In this document: positions 8,444 to 16,795 of the stretch, piece by piece
How the letters are laid out: every line of letters begins with the position of its first letter
How positions within the stretch are numbered: the first letter of the stretch is position 1
DNA from: S5-A14a sp050908895
Lineage (GTDB): Bacteria > Bacillota > Clostridia > Peptostreptococcales > Anaerovoracaceae
NCBI GenBank assembly: GCA_050908895.1
Contig: CP171222.1
Span: 806,001-870,000 of the forward strand
Direction of reading: 5' to 3'
DNA: 64,000 nt
Notes under the pieces: generated by a model
What the model was told of the DNA's origin: nothing
Database searches by the model: none
Seen by the model: only the letters and a program-made list of their open reading frames with translations
Program-made: the position numbers and the translations under genes

Positions 8444-9481
8444 ATGAGTATGTATTTATTTGATGAACAACCAATACTGGCAAATAAAGCATTAGCCAGA
8501 GAACTAGGTTTAAATGAAGCTCTTGTGCTTCAACAAATAAATTACTGGATTGAGATAAATAAGAAGTCTGGTAACAATTATCATGATGGCAAGTATTGGA
8601 CATATAACTCAATAAGAGCATGGCAAGAAAAAAATTTCGATTATTTAAGTGTTGATACAGTAAAGAGAACTTTTTCTAAGCTTGAAAAAGCGGGATATCT
8701 TTTAGTTGGGAACTATAATAAAGATCCTAGAGACAAAACGAAGTGGTACACAATAAATGACAAGAAATTAGAAGAACTTTATCTCGAATTAAATCAAAGA
8801 AAACAAGAGAAAGAAAGAGAAATAATAGAACAAGTAAGTAAAAGAGATATGCCTAATGCATTAGGGCAAAATGCACCAATGGAAGAGGGCAAAATCAACC
8901 AATGCAATGAGGCATTTAGCACCGATGCATTTGATGAAAATCTACCAGTGCATTATGGCAACTTGCATGAACCATTACCAGAGATTACTACAAATAATTC
9001 ATCAAAGATTACTTCATATATTTCTACAGAGAATTCCTCCCACCAACCCATCTATGAAAAAGACACATTTTATTTAAGGGACGGAATGGAGGAAGGATGT
9101 AAAAAAATAAAATCATATAAATCTTGTTTAGAAGAATTAAGAGAAAGTACAGGATATAACGAACACATGAAGCTGGGTAATAAGATTACTGCTAAAACCT
9201 TTGATGAAATAATTAAAGTTTTAGCTGATGTTATGGTATTAAATGCAGAAGATACAGTAACAATAAATCAAACGAAATTACCAGCGTATGTTGTTCAAGA
9301 GAGATTTAAAGAATTAGATTCTTCGCATATGGAGTATCTTGTAAATGCTTTATCAGAGAACGAATCAAAAATAAGAAATGTAAGAGCATTTATTTTAACG
9401 GCAGCATATAATGCCCCAAGCAATATGGATGCCTATTATACAGCACTTGTTAGTTATGATATGAGGGAAGGAGGTTACTAA
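8444..9481 (+). CDS. ICE replication initiator-like winged-helix protein
   Basis: Protein of 345 residues. The N-terminal 110 residues form a winged-helix/replisome-organizer type domain: ANKALARELGLNEALVLQQI, then YWTYNSIRAWQEKNF and VKRTFSKLEKAGYL. The middle is a polar linker and the C-terminus (about 215-345) is helical, like RepA/DnaD-type initiators of Tn1549-like ICEs. It would start replication of the excised element. The start ATG has AAAGGAGG. Its stop overlaps the start of the PcfB gene by one base, so the two are co-translated. The exact family needs a profile search. Confidence 0.72.
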   Translation: MSMYLFDEQPILANKALARELGLNEALVLQQINYWIEINKKSGNNYHDGKYWTYNSIRAWQEKNFDYLSVDTVKRTFSKLEKAGYLLVGNYNKDPRDKTKWYTINDKKLEELYLELNQRKQEKEREIIEQVSKRDMPNALGQNAPMEEGKINQCNEAFSTDAFDENLPVHYGNLHEPLPEITTNNSSKITSYISTENSSHQPIYEKDTFYLRDGMEEGCKKIKSYKSCLEELRESTGYNEHMKLGNKITAKTFDEIIKVLADVMVLNAEDTVTINQTKLPAYVVQERFKELDSSHMEYLVNALSENESKIRNVRAFILTAAYNAPSNMDAYYTALVSYDMREGGY

Positions 9482-9966
9482 TGATAAATGAAGAAATTTC
9501 TAATAGAGTAATTAATATTGAAGTGAATGTCTTAAAGGCAACCTGCCAAGAAATCTTAAGTCAGGTAAAGAAGTTACAACAGAGGTCAAAACAACATGGT
9601 GGCTTAGATAAACTTATCAAGGCTGAGGGAAATGAAATCAAACTAAAAGATATGGTTAAGAAAGGTCAGCTTGAAGAAATCAATGTTAAAGATGGTGAAT
9701 TAAAAGAATTAAAAAAAGAATTGAATAAACATGGTGTTAAATTCTCAGTGATGAAAGATAAGGAAACAGGAACACATTCGGTATTTTTCCAAGCAAAAGA
9801 TACAAAAGTTCTGAATAAAGCTTTTCAAAATGTGCTTTCTAAAATTGAGAAAAAAGAGAAAAATAAGGAGTCCATTCATAAAAGCATAGAAAAATTCAAG
9901 GAGATGGCAAAGAATACTGTTTCTAAAGATAAAGTCAAGAATAAACAAAAGGAGCAGAGCCTATGA
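9481..9966 (+). CDS. PcfB-like protein (DUF3801)
   Basis: Conjugation-associated protein of 161 residues with the DUF3801/PcfB pattern: VLKATCQEILSQVKKL, then a short beta-rich centre (KFSVMKDKETGTHSVFFQAKD) and a lysine-rich tail. In Tn1549-type ICEs and pCF10 this gene directly precedes the VirD4-type coupling protein, and it does so here with a four-base overlap. PcfB-type proteins are thought to assist relaxosome-coupling protein contact. Since virD4 is broken, the transfer role is probably lost. Confidence 0.8.
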   Translation: MINEEISNRVINIEVNVLKATCQEILSQVKKLQQRSKQHGGLDKLIKAEGNEIKLKDMVKKGQLEEINVKDGELKELKKELNKHGVKFSVMKDKETGTHSVFFQAKDTKVLNKAFQNVLSKIEKKEKNKESIHKSIEKFKEMAKNTVSKDKVKNKQKEQSL

Positions 9967-10293
9967 TAGATAAGATACTAAAAGACATCAAAGGCTTATT
10001 TAATGTGCAAGATAAGGCAAAGTTTCTAAAGCAGAACATTCCCTATCTTGCATTTTTCTATGTTGGCAATATCTTCTCTCACCATGTAAGAGCATATACG
10101 GGTGGCGATGTTATAGATAAAATCTTTCAGGGAATATTAGAGCTTAATACTATGAGCTTACTGCCAAGTATTCATCCAACTGATATTTTAATGGGCGTAG
10201 GAGTAGCTGTTTTAATTAAATTTATAGTCTATACCAAAGGGAAAAATGCTAAAAAGTTCAGACAGGGGAAAGAGTATGGATCAGCCCGATGGG
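9963..10293 (+). pseudogene. 5' fragment of VirD4-type coupling protein
   Basis: The fragment encodes the N-terminal membrane part of a TraG/VirD4 ATPase: two hydrophobic segments (IPYLAFFYVGNIFSHHV and ILMGVGVAVLIKFIV), then KNAKKFRQGKEYGSARW. Family sense breaks after ARW at 10292, where the Tn4451-like transposon begins; two foreign residues and a stop follow. The next homologous residues, GTTKDIQPYMDEKF, occur at 15983 on the far side of the transposon. The gene starts inside PcfB, as is usual. It is non-functional. Confidence 0.9.
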
Positions 10294-10350
10294 TTGCATA
10301 ATATCAACTGTAAGGAAATGTATATAGACATAAAAAAGGAGAATAACGCT

Positions 10351-12189
10351 ATGATAGAATACACAAATAAAATCACAGCACTATACTCCCGCCTTTCAGT
10401 TGGTGATGAGGACAGGGACGGGGGAGAAAGCAACAGTATTGTAAACCAAAAGGCATTTTTAGAGAGATACGCAAGACAGCACAAGCTGATGAATATCCGC
10501 CACTATATCGACGATGACGAAAGCGGTAGGTTCTTTGACCGTTCAGCCTATACACAGATGATAAGCGATGTGGAAAACGGCAAAATCGGTATTGTCATCA
10601 TGAAAGATATGACAAGATGGGGAAGAGATTATCTTCAAGTAGGAAATGCAATGGAGATATTCAGACGAAACAATGTACGCTTTATTGCAATCAACAACGG
10701 TATCGACAGCAAAGACCAAAATACATTGGAATTTGCCCCCTTTATCAATATTATGTCCGAATGGTATGCAAGAGACATCAGTAAGAAAGTAACAACAGGC
10801 ATTAAGACCAAAGGAGCAAGCGGAAAGCCTGTTGCAACAGAAGCCCCATACGGCTATATAAAAGACCCGAACAACAAAGATTATTGGATCATCGATAAAG
10901 AAGCTGCCAAAGTCGTAAAACTCATTTTTACGCTCTTTATGGAGGGGAAAAACCGCAATCAGATAGCCGTTTGCTTGAAAGAAAAAGAAATACTAACCCC
11001 AACCTTTTATATGAAACAGCAAGACAGAGGAACGGCAAAAAACAGAAAGCTGAATGAAGAAAACCGCTATAACTGGAACAAAGCAACCCTAACACGAATA
11101 CTGAAAAGACAGGAGTATTGTGGCGATGTAATCAACTTCAAGACCGAAAAACATTACAGAGATAAGAGAAACCACTATGTAGATAAAAGCAAATGGCAGA
11201 TAATAGAAAATGTGCATGAGCCAATCATAGATAGAAGCACCTATGAAAATGTACAGAGAATATTAAAAAATGCACCAGTTAAAAGACCAAATGGAGATGG
11301 AGAAATCCACGCCTTATCCGGACTGATGTATTGTAAAGATTGCGGAACGAAAATGCACATACGCACCATACACAAGAATAATAAAGTACAGCATGTAACC
11401 TATTGCAGTGAATACGCTAAAGGTAAAGCTAAACACCCCAAATGCCATTCTCCACACCGTATTGATGTTGATGATGTTATGGAAAATATCACAGAGGTAT
11501 TGCGAAAGATAGCCAAGTTTTCATTAGAAAATAAGGAAGAATTTGAAGCCATGATAAAAAATAGCCTTGCTAAAGAACAGACTGAAGAAATCAAAAAACA
11601 GAAAAAGCGTATTCCACAAATTACAGACCGAATGGAGCAGATTGAAAGAGTTATGAACAAGCTGTATGAAGATAACGCACTGGGAAATATCGAGGCAAAT
11701 CGTTATGAATTACTGTCAAGAAAATATGCAGAAGAATATTACAGCTTAAAAGAAGAAAAAGAAAAAATAGAGGAACGCTTATCCGAATTTGAAAATGCCA
11801 ACCAAAGAGCAAAGAACTTTATCAAACTTGCAGAAAGTTATTCAGACTTTGAAGAACTTACCCCTACCGCCATCAACGAATTTATCAGTAAAATCGTTGT
11901 GCATGAGCGAGATGTCAAAAGAGCAAAATATGCCGTTCAGCGTATCGAAGTCTATTTCAACTATATCGGCAGATTTGAAAATGAACTCACAAAAGATATA
12001 GAGCCGACAGAGCAGGAAATGATACAGATGAGGGAAGAAATCGAAGAAACAAAGAAAGAAAAATCAAGAGCTTATCATAGGGCATATTCCAAAGAATACC
12101 GAGCAAAAAACATTGAAAAGTTTAGAGAGTACGAACGGATAAAAGCAAGGGAATACCGAGCAAGAAAGAAGCTACAAGCCACAACTTAA
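10351..12189 (+). CDS. Large serine recombinase, TnpX/TndX type
   Basis: Transposon integrase/excisionase of about 612 residues. The resolvase catalytic domain starts at once, ALYSRLSVGDED, with the catalytic serine in SRLS, then SIVNQKAFLERY, DDDESGRFFDR and KDMTRWGRDYLQVG. The recombinase domain, a zinc-ribbon with CKDCGTKMH and a paired downstream cysteine, and a long coiled coil (about 400-530) follow. The C-terminus is very basic with repeated YRA motifs. ATG 10351 has AAAAGGAG six to ten bases upstream; the open frame before it belongs to the virD4 remnant. It is located at the left end of the nested element, as tnpX-like genes often are at one end. Confidence 0.92.
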   Translation: MIEYTNKITALYSRLSVGDEDRDGGESNSIVNQKAFLERYARQHKLMNIRHYIDDDESGRFFDRSAYTQMISDVENGKIGIVIMKDMTRWGRDYLQVGNAMEIFRRNNVRFIAINNGIDSKDQNTLEFAPFINIMSEWYARDISKKVTTGIKTKGASGKPVATEAPYGYIKDPNNKDYWIIDKEAAKVVKLIFTLFMEGKNRNQIAVCLKEKEILTPTFYMKQQDRGTAKNRKLNEENRYNWNKATLTRILKRQEYCGDVINFKTEKHYRDKRNHYVDKSKWQIIENVHEPIIDRSTYENVQRILKNAPVKRPNGDGEIHALSGLMYCKDCGTKMHIRTIHKNNKVQHVTYCSEYAKGKAKHPKCHSPHRIDVDDVMENITEVLRKIAKFSLENKEEFEAMIKNSLAKEQTEEIKKQKKRIPQITDRMEQIERVMNKLYEDNALGNIEANRYELLSRKYAEEYYSLKEEKEKIEERLSEFENANQRAKNFIKLAESYSDFEELTPTAINEFISKIVVHERDVKRAKYAVQRIEVYFNYIGRFENELTKDIEPTEQEMIQMREEIEETKKEKSRAYHRAYSKEYRAKNIEKFREYERIKAREYRARKKLQATT

Positions 12190-12228
12190 AAACAATACCC
12201 AAAGTTAAATATAAACCAATATGAAAAG

Positions 12229-12258
12229 AGGTTTCCTAATTACAGGAAATCTTTTTTT
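12229..12258 (+). terminator. Terminator after the TnpX-like gene
   Basis: GTTTCCT at 12231-12237 pairs with AGGAAAT around 12244-12250 (one G-T pair), followed by seven T. Confidence 0.65.
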
Positions 12259-12281
12259 GTGCAAGTCGAAAGGAGAACTAA

Positions 12282-12476
12282 ATGGTAGAAAATGAAAAAG
12301 CACAAAGCAGTGAAATACAGACCAACAAAGAACGAGTCACACCCCAAAAACCGAATGGTATTATGATAAAAAAGATTAGAGGGAAGACCTTTGTAACGGA
12401 GATATATTTTAATAAAAACAGCAAAGAAACATTTCAAGATAAGCTGTTAAAGATAGTGAAATCGGAACAGAAATAA
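12282..12476 (+). CDS. TnpW-like transposon protein
   Basis: Protein of 64 residues with a polar N-terminus and a compact C-terminal unit, GIMIKKIRGKTFVTEIYF then NSKETFQDKLLKIVKSE. This pattern is that of the small TnpW-type proteins carried by Tn4451-like elements, whose function is unknown. The start has AAAGGAG. It is located just downstream of the recombinase and its terminator, and before the first acetyltransferase cassette. Confidence 0.72.
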   Translation: MVENEKAQSSEIQTNKERVTPQKPNGIMIKKIRGKTFVTEIYFNKNSKETFQDKLLKIVKSEQK

Positions 12477-12576
12477 TAAGGTGAAATAGCCCCCTTAATA
12501 ACGATATTCCTATTCTTTTCATATCTGTTTTTGTGGAAGTCCTGAAAGCAAGTAGGAAATCTGACGGTAGAAAAAA

Positions 12577-12596
12577 TGGCTTAAAAATGGTATAAT
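12577..12596 (+). promoter_or_regulatory. Extended -10 promoter of acetyltransferase cassette 1
   Basis: TGGTATAAT ending at 12596 is an ideal extended -10 box. The preceding TGGCTTAAA is shared with the promoter of the second cassette at 15340. No good -35 box is present. Confidence 0.65.
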
Positions 12597-12642
12597 ATAT
12601 AACAAATTCTAGGAGAGATATATTGGTTAGGAGGACTAAACT

Positions 12643-13209
12643 ATGTCAAATATATATGAGAATGTTCCTAAATTTGAAAGTGAAAAATTTTTACTCCGAT
12701 TTGTAGATAAAGATGATGTAGAAGATTTATTCGCAGTTTATAGTGACAAAAATTCATTGCCATTTTTTAATAGTGATAATTGCGATGGGGATAATTTTTA
12801 CTATCCAACAAAAGATAAGATGGAAGAAGCTATTGATTTTTGGATAAAATCATATCAGACAAAATGGTTCGTTCGTTGGGTCATCATTGATAAGATTTCA
12901 TTAAAAGCGATTGGAACTATTGAACTGTTTAATAGAACATCAGAAGATAAGTTTAATGGAATGGGCGTACTTAGACTGGATTTGAAAAGCGAATATGAAA
13001 AAGAAGAAGTTATTAAAGAAATTTTAGAGCTTATAGTTTCGCCAACTTATGAACTATTTGATTGCGAAGAAGTTATCACTAAAGTTCCTAATTATGCCAT
13101 TGAAAGAATATCTGCTGTATCTGGAATTGGTTTTACAAAATCGGATAATTTTTTAGTAGGAACGCATGATGGATATTCATATAAAGATTATTGGACAATT
13201 CATAAATAA
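12643..13209 (+). CDS. GNAT family N-acetyltransferase (RimJ/RimL-like)
   Basis: Cargo enzyme of 188 residues expected to transfer acetyl from acetyl-CoA to an amine; the substrate is not predictable. The N-terminus KFESEKFLLRFVDKDDVEDLFAVY has the RimJ/RimL pattern, followed by WVIIDKISLKAIGTIELFN and a C-terminal FTKSDNFL. The acetyl-CoA loop is poorly conserved. It has its own extended -10 promoter and a strong terminator, making an independent cassette. GGAGG-type spacing supports ATG 12643. Resistance to an aminoglycoside or similar compound is possible but unproven. Confidence 0.75.
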   Translation: MSNIYENVPKFESEKFLLRFVDKDDVEDLFAVYSDKNSLPFFNSDNCDGDNFYYPTKDKMEEAIDFWIKSYQTKWFVRWVIIDKISLKAIGTIELFNRTSEDKFNGMGVLRLDLKSEYEKEEVIKEILELIVSPTYELFDCEEVITKVPNYAIERISAVSGIGFTKSDNFLVGTHDGYSYKDYWTIHK

Positions 13210-13248
13210 AAAATAGTAGATTAACAAAAAATATAGTTAAAATTCAAG

Positions 13249-13284
13249 GAAACAGTAAATCAAATCGGTTTACTGTTTTTTCTT
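13249..13284 (+). terminator. Terminator of acetyltransferase cassette 1
   Basis: AACAGTAAA at 13251-13259 pairs with TTTACTGTT at 13269-13277, followed by a T run. A nearly identical terminator ends the second acetyltransferase cassette. Confidence 0.85.
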
Positions 13285-13316
13285 TGCTCAAAATTTGAAA
13301 GAGAGGGAAACAGAAA

Positions 13317-13637
13317 ATGAAAAACATAGATGAAAAAATCTTAATGACAGAAGAAGAAATTAAGCAGTTACAAAATAAAAGAAAAAAGCTAATCAGTCAA
13401 CAGAAACAGGAAGAACGAAAGAAAAGAGATAGACGCCTTTATGAAAAAGGAGGAGTATTTGAAAGTATCTTTACTGAAAGCAAAGACTTTACCAAAGATG
13501 AATTTTATCAGCTAATCACATTTCCAAATGTCAAAGAAGCAGTCAATCAAAAAATCAAGAAAATCATAGAGAGCAGAGAAGAAAGTCAAAATCAAAATAC
13601 AGAAAACCAAGAGGAAGAAACGGACATAGAGGAATAG
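13317..13637 (+). CDS. DUF3847 family protein, copy 1
   Basis: Charged protein of 106 residues, helical N-terminus (TEEEIKQLQNKRKKLISQQK) and a conserved centre GGVFESIFTESKDFTKDEFYQLI. Proteins of this type lie directly before MobA/L relaxases in Firmicute mobile elements and probably act as relaxosome accessory factors; this role is inferred from position. The stop codon overlaps the first base of the oriT repeat. A paralogue with the same central motif and the same downstream oriT sequence is at 20.9 kb. Confidence 0.72.
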   Translation: MKNIDEKILMTEEEIKQLQNKRKKLISQQKQEERKKRDRRLYEKGGVFESIFTESKDFTKDEFYQLITFPNVKEAVNQKIKKIIESREESQNQNTENQEEETDIEE

Positions 13638-13690
13638 TCCCTTGTTTACAAGGGCGCACTTATACACCCTAAAGGGTGTGTGCGTTCTCC
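13637..13690. other. oriT of the MOBQ type
   Basis: On the minus strand this region reads ATAAGTGCGCCCTTG, which contains the nick-region consensus of MOBQ elements such as RSF1010 and pSK41 (TAAGTGCGCCCT). It is flanked by two perfect hairpins, CCCTTGT with ACAAGGG (13639-13654) and ACACCCT with AGGGTGT (13664-13679). The relaxase gene follows. A truncated copy is at 21.23 kb. Confidence 0.82.
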
Positions 13691-13820
13691 GAAGGCTCTT
13701 GCAGAGAGCATATCAGCTAACGCTGATACAGGGGAGCTACACTCCCCTACGGAAATAAATTTCCTACCCCTTGTGTACTTCCCAAAAGAAATCGGATAAA
13801 AAGCTATCCGATTTTTTTAG
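13691..13820 (+). promoter_or_regulatory. Hairpin series between oriT and relaxase, ending in a terminator
   Basis: Successive perfect stems: CTCT/AGAG (13696-13708), ATCAGC/GCTGAT (13712-13727), GGGGAG/CTCCCC (13731-13747), GGAAAT/ATTTCC (13751-13764) and ATCGGATA/TATCCGAT (13791-13812) with a T run. The last is a good terminator or attenuator in front of the relaxase. Confidence 0.6.
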
Positions 13821-13877
13821 GAAGTCTTATTCATCGCCACACCAAAGTATCAGAGAAACGAAAGGAGGTGTTCCCTT

Positions 13878-15335
13878 ATGGCGATATATCATCTCAGTAT
13901 CAAAATTATCTCAAGAGGCAAAGGAAAAAGTGCAGTTGCAGCTTCCGCCTATCGAAGTGGCGAAAAGATAAAAAATGAATATGACGGCATAGTCCACGAC
14001 TTTACAAGAAAAGGCGGAATAGCCCATACTGAAATTCTATTACCACAAAATGCACCACAGGAATTTGCAAACCGTTCTGTCTTATGGAACAGTGTAGAGA
14101 AAATAGAAAAAAGTAAAAACTCACAACTTGCAAGAGAAATAGAAATTGCATTGCCTAAAGAATTAGACAGGGAAAAACAGATTGAACTTGTAAGGAACTA
14201 TGTGAAAGAAAATTTTGTAGATGTCGGTATGTGTGCCGACATTGCTATACATGATAAAAATGACGGAAACCCACACGCACATATTCTATTAACTATGCGA
14301 CCGTTAAACGAAGATAAAACATGGGGAGCAAAATCGAAAAAGGAATATATCCTTGATGAAAACGGAGAGAAAGTAAAACTCAAAAACGGCAACTACAAAA
14401 CAAGGAAAATCAATACAGTGGATTGGAATGAACAAGACAAAGCAGAGCATTGGCGAAAGGCATGGGCAGATATTATAAACAAATGTCTTGAAGAAAACAG
14501 CATACAGGACAAAGTGGATCACCGCTCTTATCAAAGACAAGGTATAGAGCAAATACCGACCATTCATTTAGGCGTATCAGCCACCCAAATGGAAAAGAAA
14601 GGCATAGCCACCGACAGAGGAAATATCAACCGAGAAATCAGAAAACAGAATAGGATATTACAGGAAATCAAGTTAAGAATAAAAGCCTTGTTAAATTGGG
14701 TAAGGAGAATAGGCAAAGAAGAAAAAGAAAATGATAATCTCACATCCCCTCTCCCACCCAAAGAAAATTTGCTATCCGTTTTTGAAAATCTTATCCGTAA
14801 AAATGCAGATAACCATAATACAGATTTAGAACAATACATCGAAAGCTATCAATTCTTAAAAGAGAAAAATATCACTTCCGTATCTGAACTGAAAGAAAGT
14901 ATAGTTATTTTAAGAGATAAGAACTATAAGACCACAAGAGCTATAAAAGATACCGAAAAGAAAATAGATGATAGAGTACAACTTATCGACCATGCCGAAA
15001 AATATTTGAAGCATAAAGATACCTATACAGCCTATACCAAGCTAAAGAAAAACAAACAAGATACTTTCTACAATGAACATACAGCAGAGATTATTTTATT
15101 TGAGAGTGCAAAGAAATATCTGAAAGAGCATTTAGGAGAAAACAAGACCCTAAATATATCCAAATGGAAATCAGAAATAGGCACTTTGAGGAAAGAAAAA
15201 GATACTCTATATTCTCAAATGATAGACATACGAAAAGAAGTGGAACAAGCTGAAAAAGTTAAGAACTGTATAGAGCAGTTACAGGAACAAGAAAAGAAAC
15301 TATCACAAGTAAAGCGGAACGAGTTAGACCTATAA
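13878..15335 (+). CDS. MobA/MobL-type relaxase (MOBQ)
   Basis: Nicks oriT and leads strand transfer for mobilization. The protein has 485 residues. The relaxase domain (about 1-240) has AIYHLSIKIISRGKGKSAVA with SAYRSGEKI, the usual MobA/L start, and the metal-binding three-histidine motif HDKNDGNPHAHILLTMRPL. The C-terminal half is coiled coil. ATG 13878 has AAAGGAGGTG. It is located directly after the oriT and hairpin series, so cis action is likely. The transposon lacks a coupling protein and would need one from another conjugative element. Confidence 0.92.
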   Translation: MAIYHLSIKIISRGKGKSAVAASAYRSGEKIKNEYDGIVHDFTRKGGIAHTEILLPQNAPQEFANRSVLWNSVEKIEKSKNSQLAREIEIALPKELDREKQIELVRNYVKENFVDVGMCADIAIHDKNDGNPHAHILLTMRPLNEDKTWGAKSKKEYILDENGEKVKLKNGNYKTRKINTVDWNEQDKAEHWRKAWADIINKCLEENSIQDKVDHRSYQRQGIEQIPTIHLGVSATQMEKKGIATDRGNINREIRKQNRILQEIKLRIKALLNWVRRIGKEEKENDNLTSPLPPKENLLSVFENLIRKNADNHNTDLEQYIESYQFLKEKNITSVSELKESIVILRDKNYKTTRAIKDTEKKIDDRVQLIDHAEKYLKHKDTYTAYTKLKKNKQDTFYNEHTAEIILFESAKKYLKEHLGENKTLNISKWKSEIGTLRKEKDTLYSQMIDIRKEVEQAEKVKNCIEQLQEQEKKLSQVKRNELDL

Positions 15336-15340
15336 AACTT

Positions 15341-15359
15341 GGCTTAAATGTGGTATAAT
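15341..15359 (+). promoter_or_regulatory. Extended -10 promoter of acetyltransferase cassette 2
   Basis: GGCTTAAATG then TGGTATAAT (ending 15359). It matches the cassette 1 promoter at nearly every position over 20 bases. Confidence 0.65.
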
Positions 15360-15395
15360 TATCAGACAAAAGAAGTAATAGAGGGGAGTTTAATA

Positions 15396-15872
15396 ATGTT
15401 TACCTATAAAGACTTGATAGAAGATAAAATTGATTGTGTAAAAGATTTATGGGAGAAAAATAGACTTTTTCATAAAGAAAATTCTAACGGTTTTTCAACT
15501 GACTATGATGGACTAAGTTTTAAGGAAAGAATGGAAGTCTTATTTAATAAATCGACAAAGAGAAAGATAACAATTGTAGAAAATGAAGAAAAGCAAATTA
15601 TAGCTTATTGTATGTCAATAATAACTGAAGCAAAATTAGGTGAGATTGCAACATTATATGTAGAGGAGAATTGCAGAAGAGCAGGAATTGGGAAAAAACT
15701 TCTGCAACTTCATATTAAATGGTTTGAAGAAAATGATATTAATGATGTTGGAGTAGAAGTTTTGCACAACAATTTTTCTGCAATAAGCTTATATGAAAGT
15801 GTTGGCTTAAGAAAAGATACTATGAAAATGAGAATTCTAATCGATGAGTTAGCGACTGTGAATTTAAAATGA
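15396..15872 (+). CDS. GNAT family N-acetyltransferase
   Basis: Acetyl-CoA-dependent acetyltransferase of about 158 residues, second cargo gene of the transposon. The GNAT core is well formed: motif A LGEIATLYVEENCRRAGIGKKLL with the pyrophosphate-binding RRAGIGK loop, then VEVLHNNFSAISLYESVGLRKD (motif B). ATG 15396 follows GAGGGGA at 15381-15387; the frame open from 15348 would start inside the promoter. The substrate is unknown. It differs in sequence from the first acetyltransferase, yet promoter and terminator are nearly the same. Confidence 0.85.
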   Translation: MFTYKDLIEDKIDCVKDLWEKNRLFHKENSNGFSTDYDGLSFKERMEVLFNKSTKRKITIVENEEKQIIAYCMSIITEAKLGEIATLYVEENCRRAGIGKKLLQLHIKWFEENDINDVGVEVLHNNFSAISLYESVGLRKDTMKMRILIDELATVNLK

Positions 15873-15884
15873 ATAACTTATACA

Positions 15885-15918
15885 GAAACAGTAAATCACA
15901 AAGGTTTGCTGTTTTTTC
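15885..15918 (+). terminator. Terminator of acetyltransferase cassette 2
   Basis: AAACAGTAAA and GGTTTGCTGTTTTTT form a stem with a T run. Sequence and position mirror the cassette 1 terminator. Confidence 0.8.
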
Positions 15919-15979
15919 TTACTCAATTTTTCAATAAAAGCGTCCATAAATATAAAAAGGTACTTGACAAAACGCTTCC

Positions 15980-16207
15980 TGGGGAACGACAAAAGATATT
16001 CAGCCATATATGGATGAAAAGTTTCAAAACAACATTTTGCTTACCCAAACTGAACGATTAACAATGAATGGAAGACCTGCTAATCCAAAGTATGCTCGTA
16101 ACAAAAATGTACTTGTTATTGGTGGTTCAGGCTCAGGCAAGACGAGATTTTATGTAAAACCGAATCTAATGCAAATGCACTCTTCATATTGCGTAATAGA
16201 TAACTAA
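15980..16207 (+). pseudogene. Middle fragment of VirD4-type coupling protein
   Basis: Continues the virD4 frame from the other side of the transposon: GTTKDIQPYMDEKF, then NNILLTQTERLTMNG and the Walker A region VLVIGGSGSGKTRFYVKPNL. It ends at CVIDN and a stop, where intact homologues would continue with a DPKG segment, so everything after the Walker A region has been deleted. A terminator follows within 15 bases. This second lesion shows that the ICE lost its transfer genes by deletion as well as by insertion. Confidence 0.88.
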
Positions 16208-16221
16208 ATATACAAATACTT

Positions 16222-16254
16222 AGCGATTGAAATTAACTTTTCAGTCGCTTTTTT
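16222..16254 (+). terminator. Terminator before ssb
   Basis: AGCGATTGA at 16222-16230 pairs with TCAGTCGCT at 16241-16249, followed by six T. Confidence 0.75.
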
Positions 16255-16268
16255 AATTGGAGGAAAAA

Positions 16269-16580
16269 ATGGATAAAGAAATGATTAATATCAATGCCAA
16301 TCTGTTAAAAGAACCTACTTTTGGAACTTTTACAAGAGGTGATGAAGAGGTTCAAGTTGTAAATTTTGCTCTTTCGAAAGGATATGGAAAAGGTAGAGAG
16401 TATATCAACTGTGCAGCCTATGGCAATAAATCTGAAGTAGCTAAGGAATTTTCAGAAGGTGATTTTATTCATGTATATGGCTACTTCAATAAACGAGCTA
16501 AAAATGGAAAGACATATAAGAATTTTGTAGTTATGTCTATGAACAAAATTGAAAAGAAAGAAGAAAACGAGGAGGAATAA
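16269..16580 (+). CDS. ssb: Single-stranded DNA-binding protein, ICE type
   Basis: OB-fold protein of about 103 residues that would coat the transferred strand. The SSB pattern is clear: MININANLLKEPTFGTF, VVNFALSKGYGKGREYINCAAYG, and GDFIHVYGYFNKRAKNGKTYKNFVV. There is no acidic DDDIPF-like tip, only a KKEENEEE tail, as is common for element-encoded SSBs. ATG 16269 has GGAGGA at 16259-16264; TTG 16257 is a spurious earlier start. In Tn1549-type ICEs ssb lies between virD4 and the Maff2 gene, as here. Confidence 0.87.
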   Translation: MDKEMININANLLKEPTFGTFTRGDEEVQVVNFALSKGYGKGREYINCAAYGNKSEVAKEFSEGDFIHVYGYFNKRAKNGKTYKNFVVMSMNKIEKKEENEEE

Positions 16581-16583
16581 ATA

Positions 16584-16742
16584 ATGGATTTTTTCGTACA
16601 AGCAGTTAATGTATTAAAGATTTTGGTAATGGCAGTAGGTGCTGGTCTTGGAGCATGGGGTGTTATCAACCTTATGGAGGGATATGGTAATGATAACCCT
16701 GGAGCAAAATCTCAGGGTATTAAGCAATTTATGGCAAAATAA
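16584..16742 (+). pseudogene. Maff2-family membrane protein, C-terminally truncated
   Basis: Reads MDFFVQAVNVLKILVMAVGA, then GLGAWGVINLMEGYGNDNPGAKSQGIKQFMAK and a stop: 52 residues with one membrane segment. The segment up to QFMA matches Maff2 proteins of Tn1549-type ICEs, which usually continue with a glycine-rich second hydrophobic segment (pattern recalled, not aligned). The break at about 16737 marks where the ICE conjugation operon is lost and the restriction-modification module begins. The ribosome-binding site is GGAGGAATAA. The small gene was not long enough to stand out by length alone. Confidence 0.7.
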
Positions 16743-16795
16743 GGACGGAATAACACAACAAATTCTCTAAAACAAAACACTAAATCAATGTAAGA

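Larger units (their letters stand above)
10294..15979 (+). mobile_element. Tn4451-like mobilizable transposon nested in virD4
   Basis: The insertion splits virD4 exactly, with TGGG present at both junctions (10290-10293 and 15980-15983). The ends show an imperfect inverted repeat: GCATAATATCAACT near the left end matches the reverse complement of the right end at 10 of 14 positions. Contents are a TnpX-type large serine recombinase, TnpW, two acetyltransferase genes, DUF3847, a MOBQ-type oriT and a MobA/L relaxase. All genes look full length, so it may still move. Codon use is slightly richer in GC than the flanks. Confidence 0.85.

Noticed and set aside
13841..13968. Frame starting before the relaxase (13771-13971) as a gene
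   Set aside because: It overlaps the terminator and the relaxase start and has no family sense.
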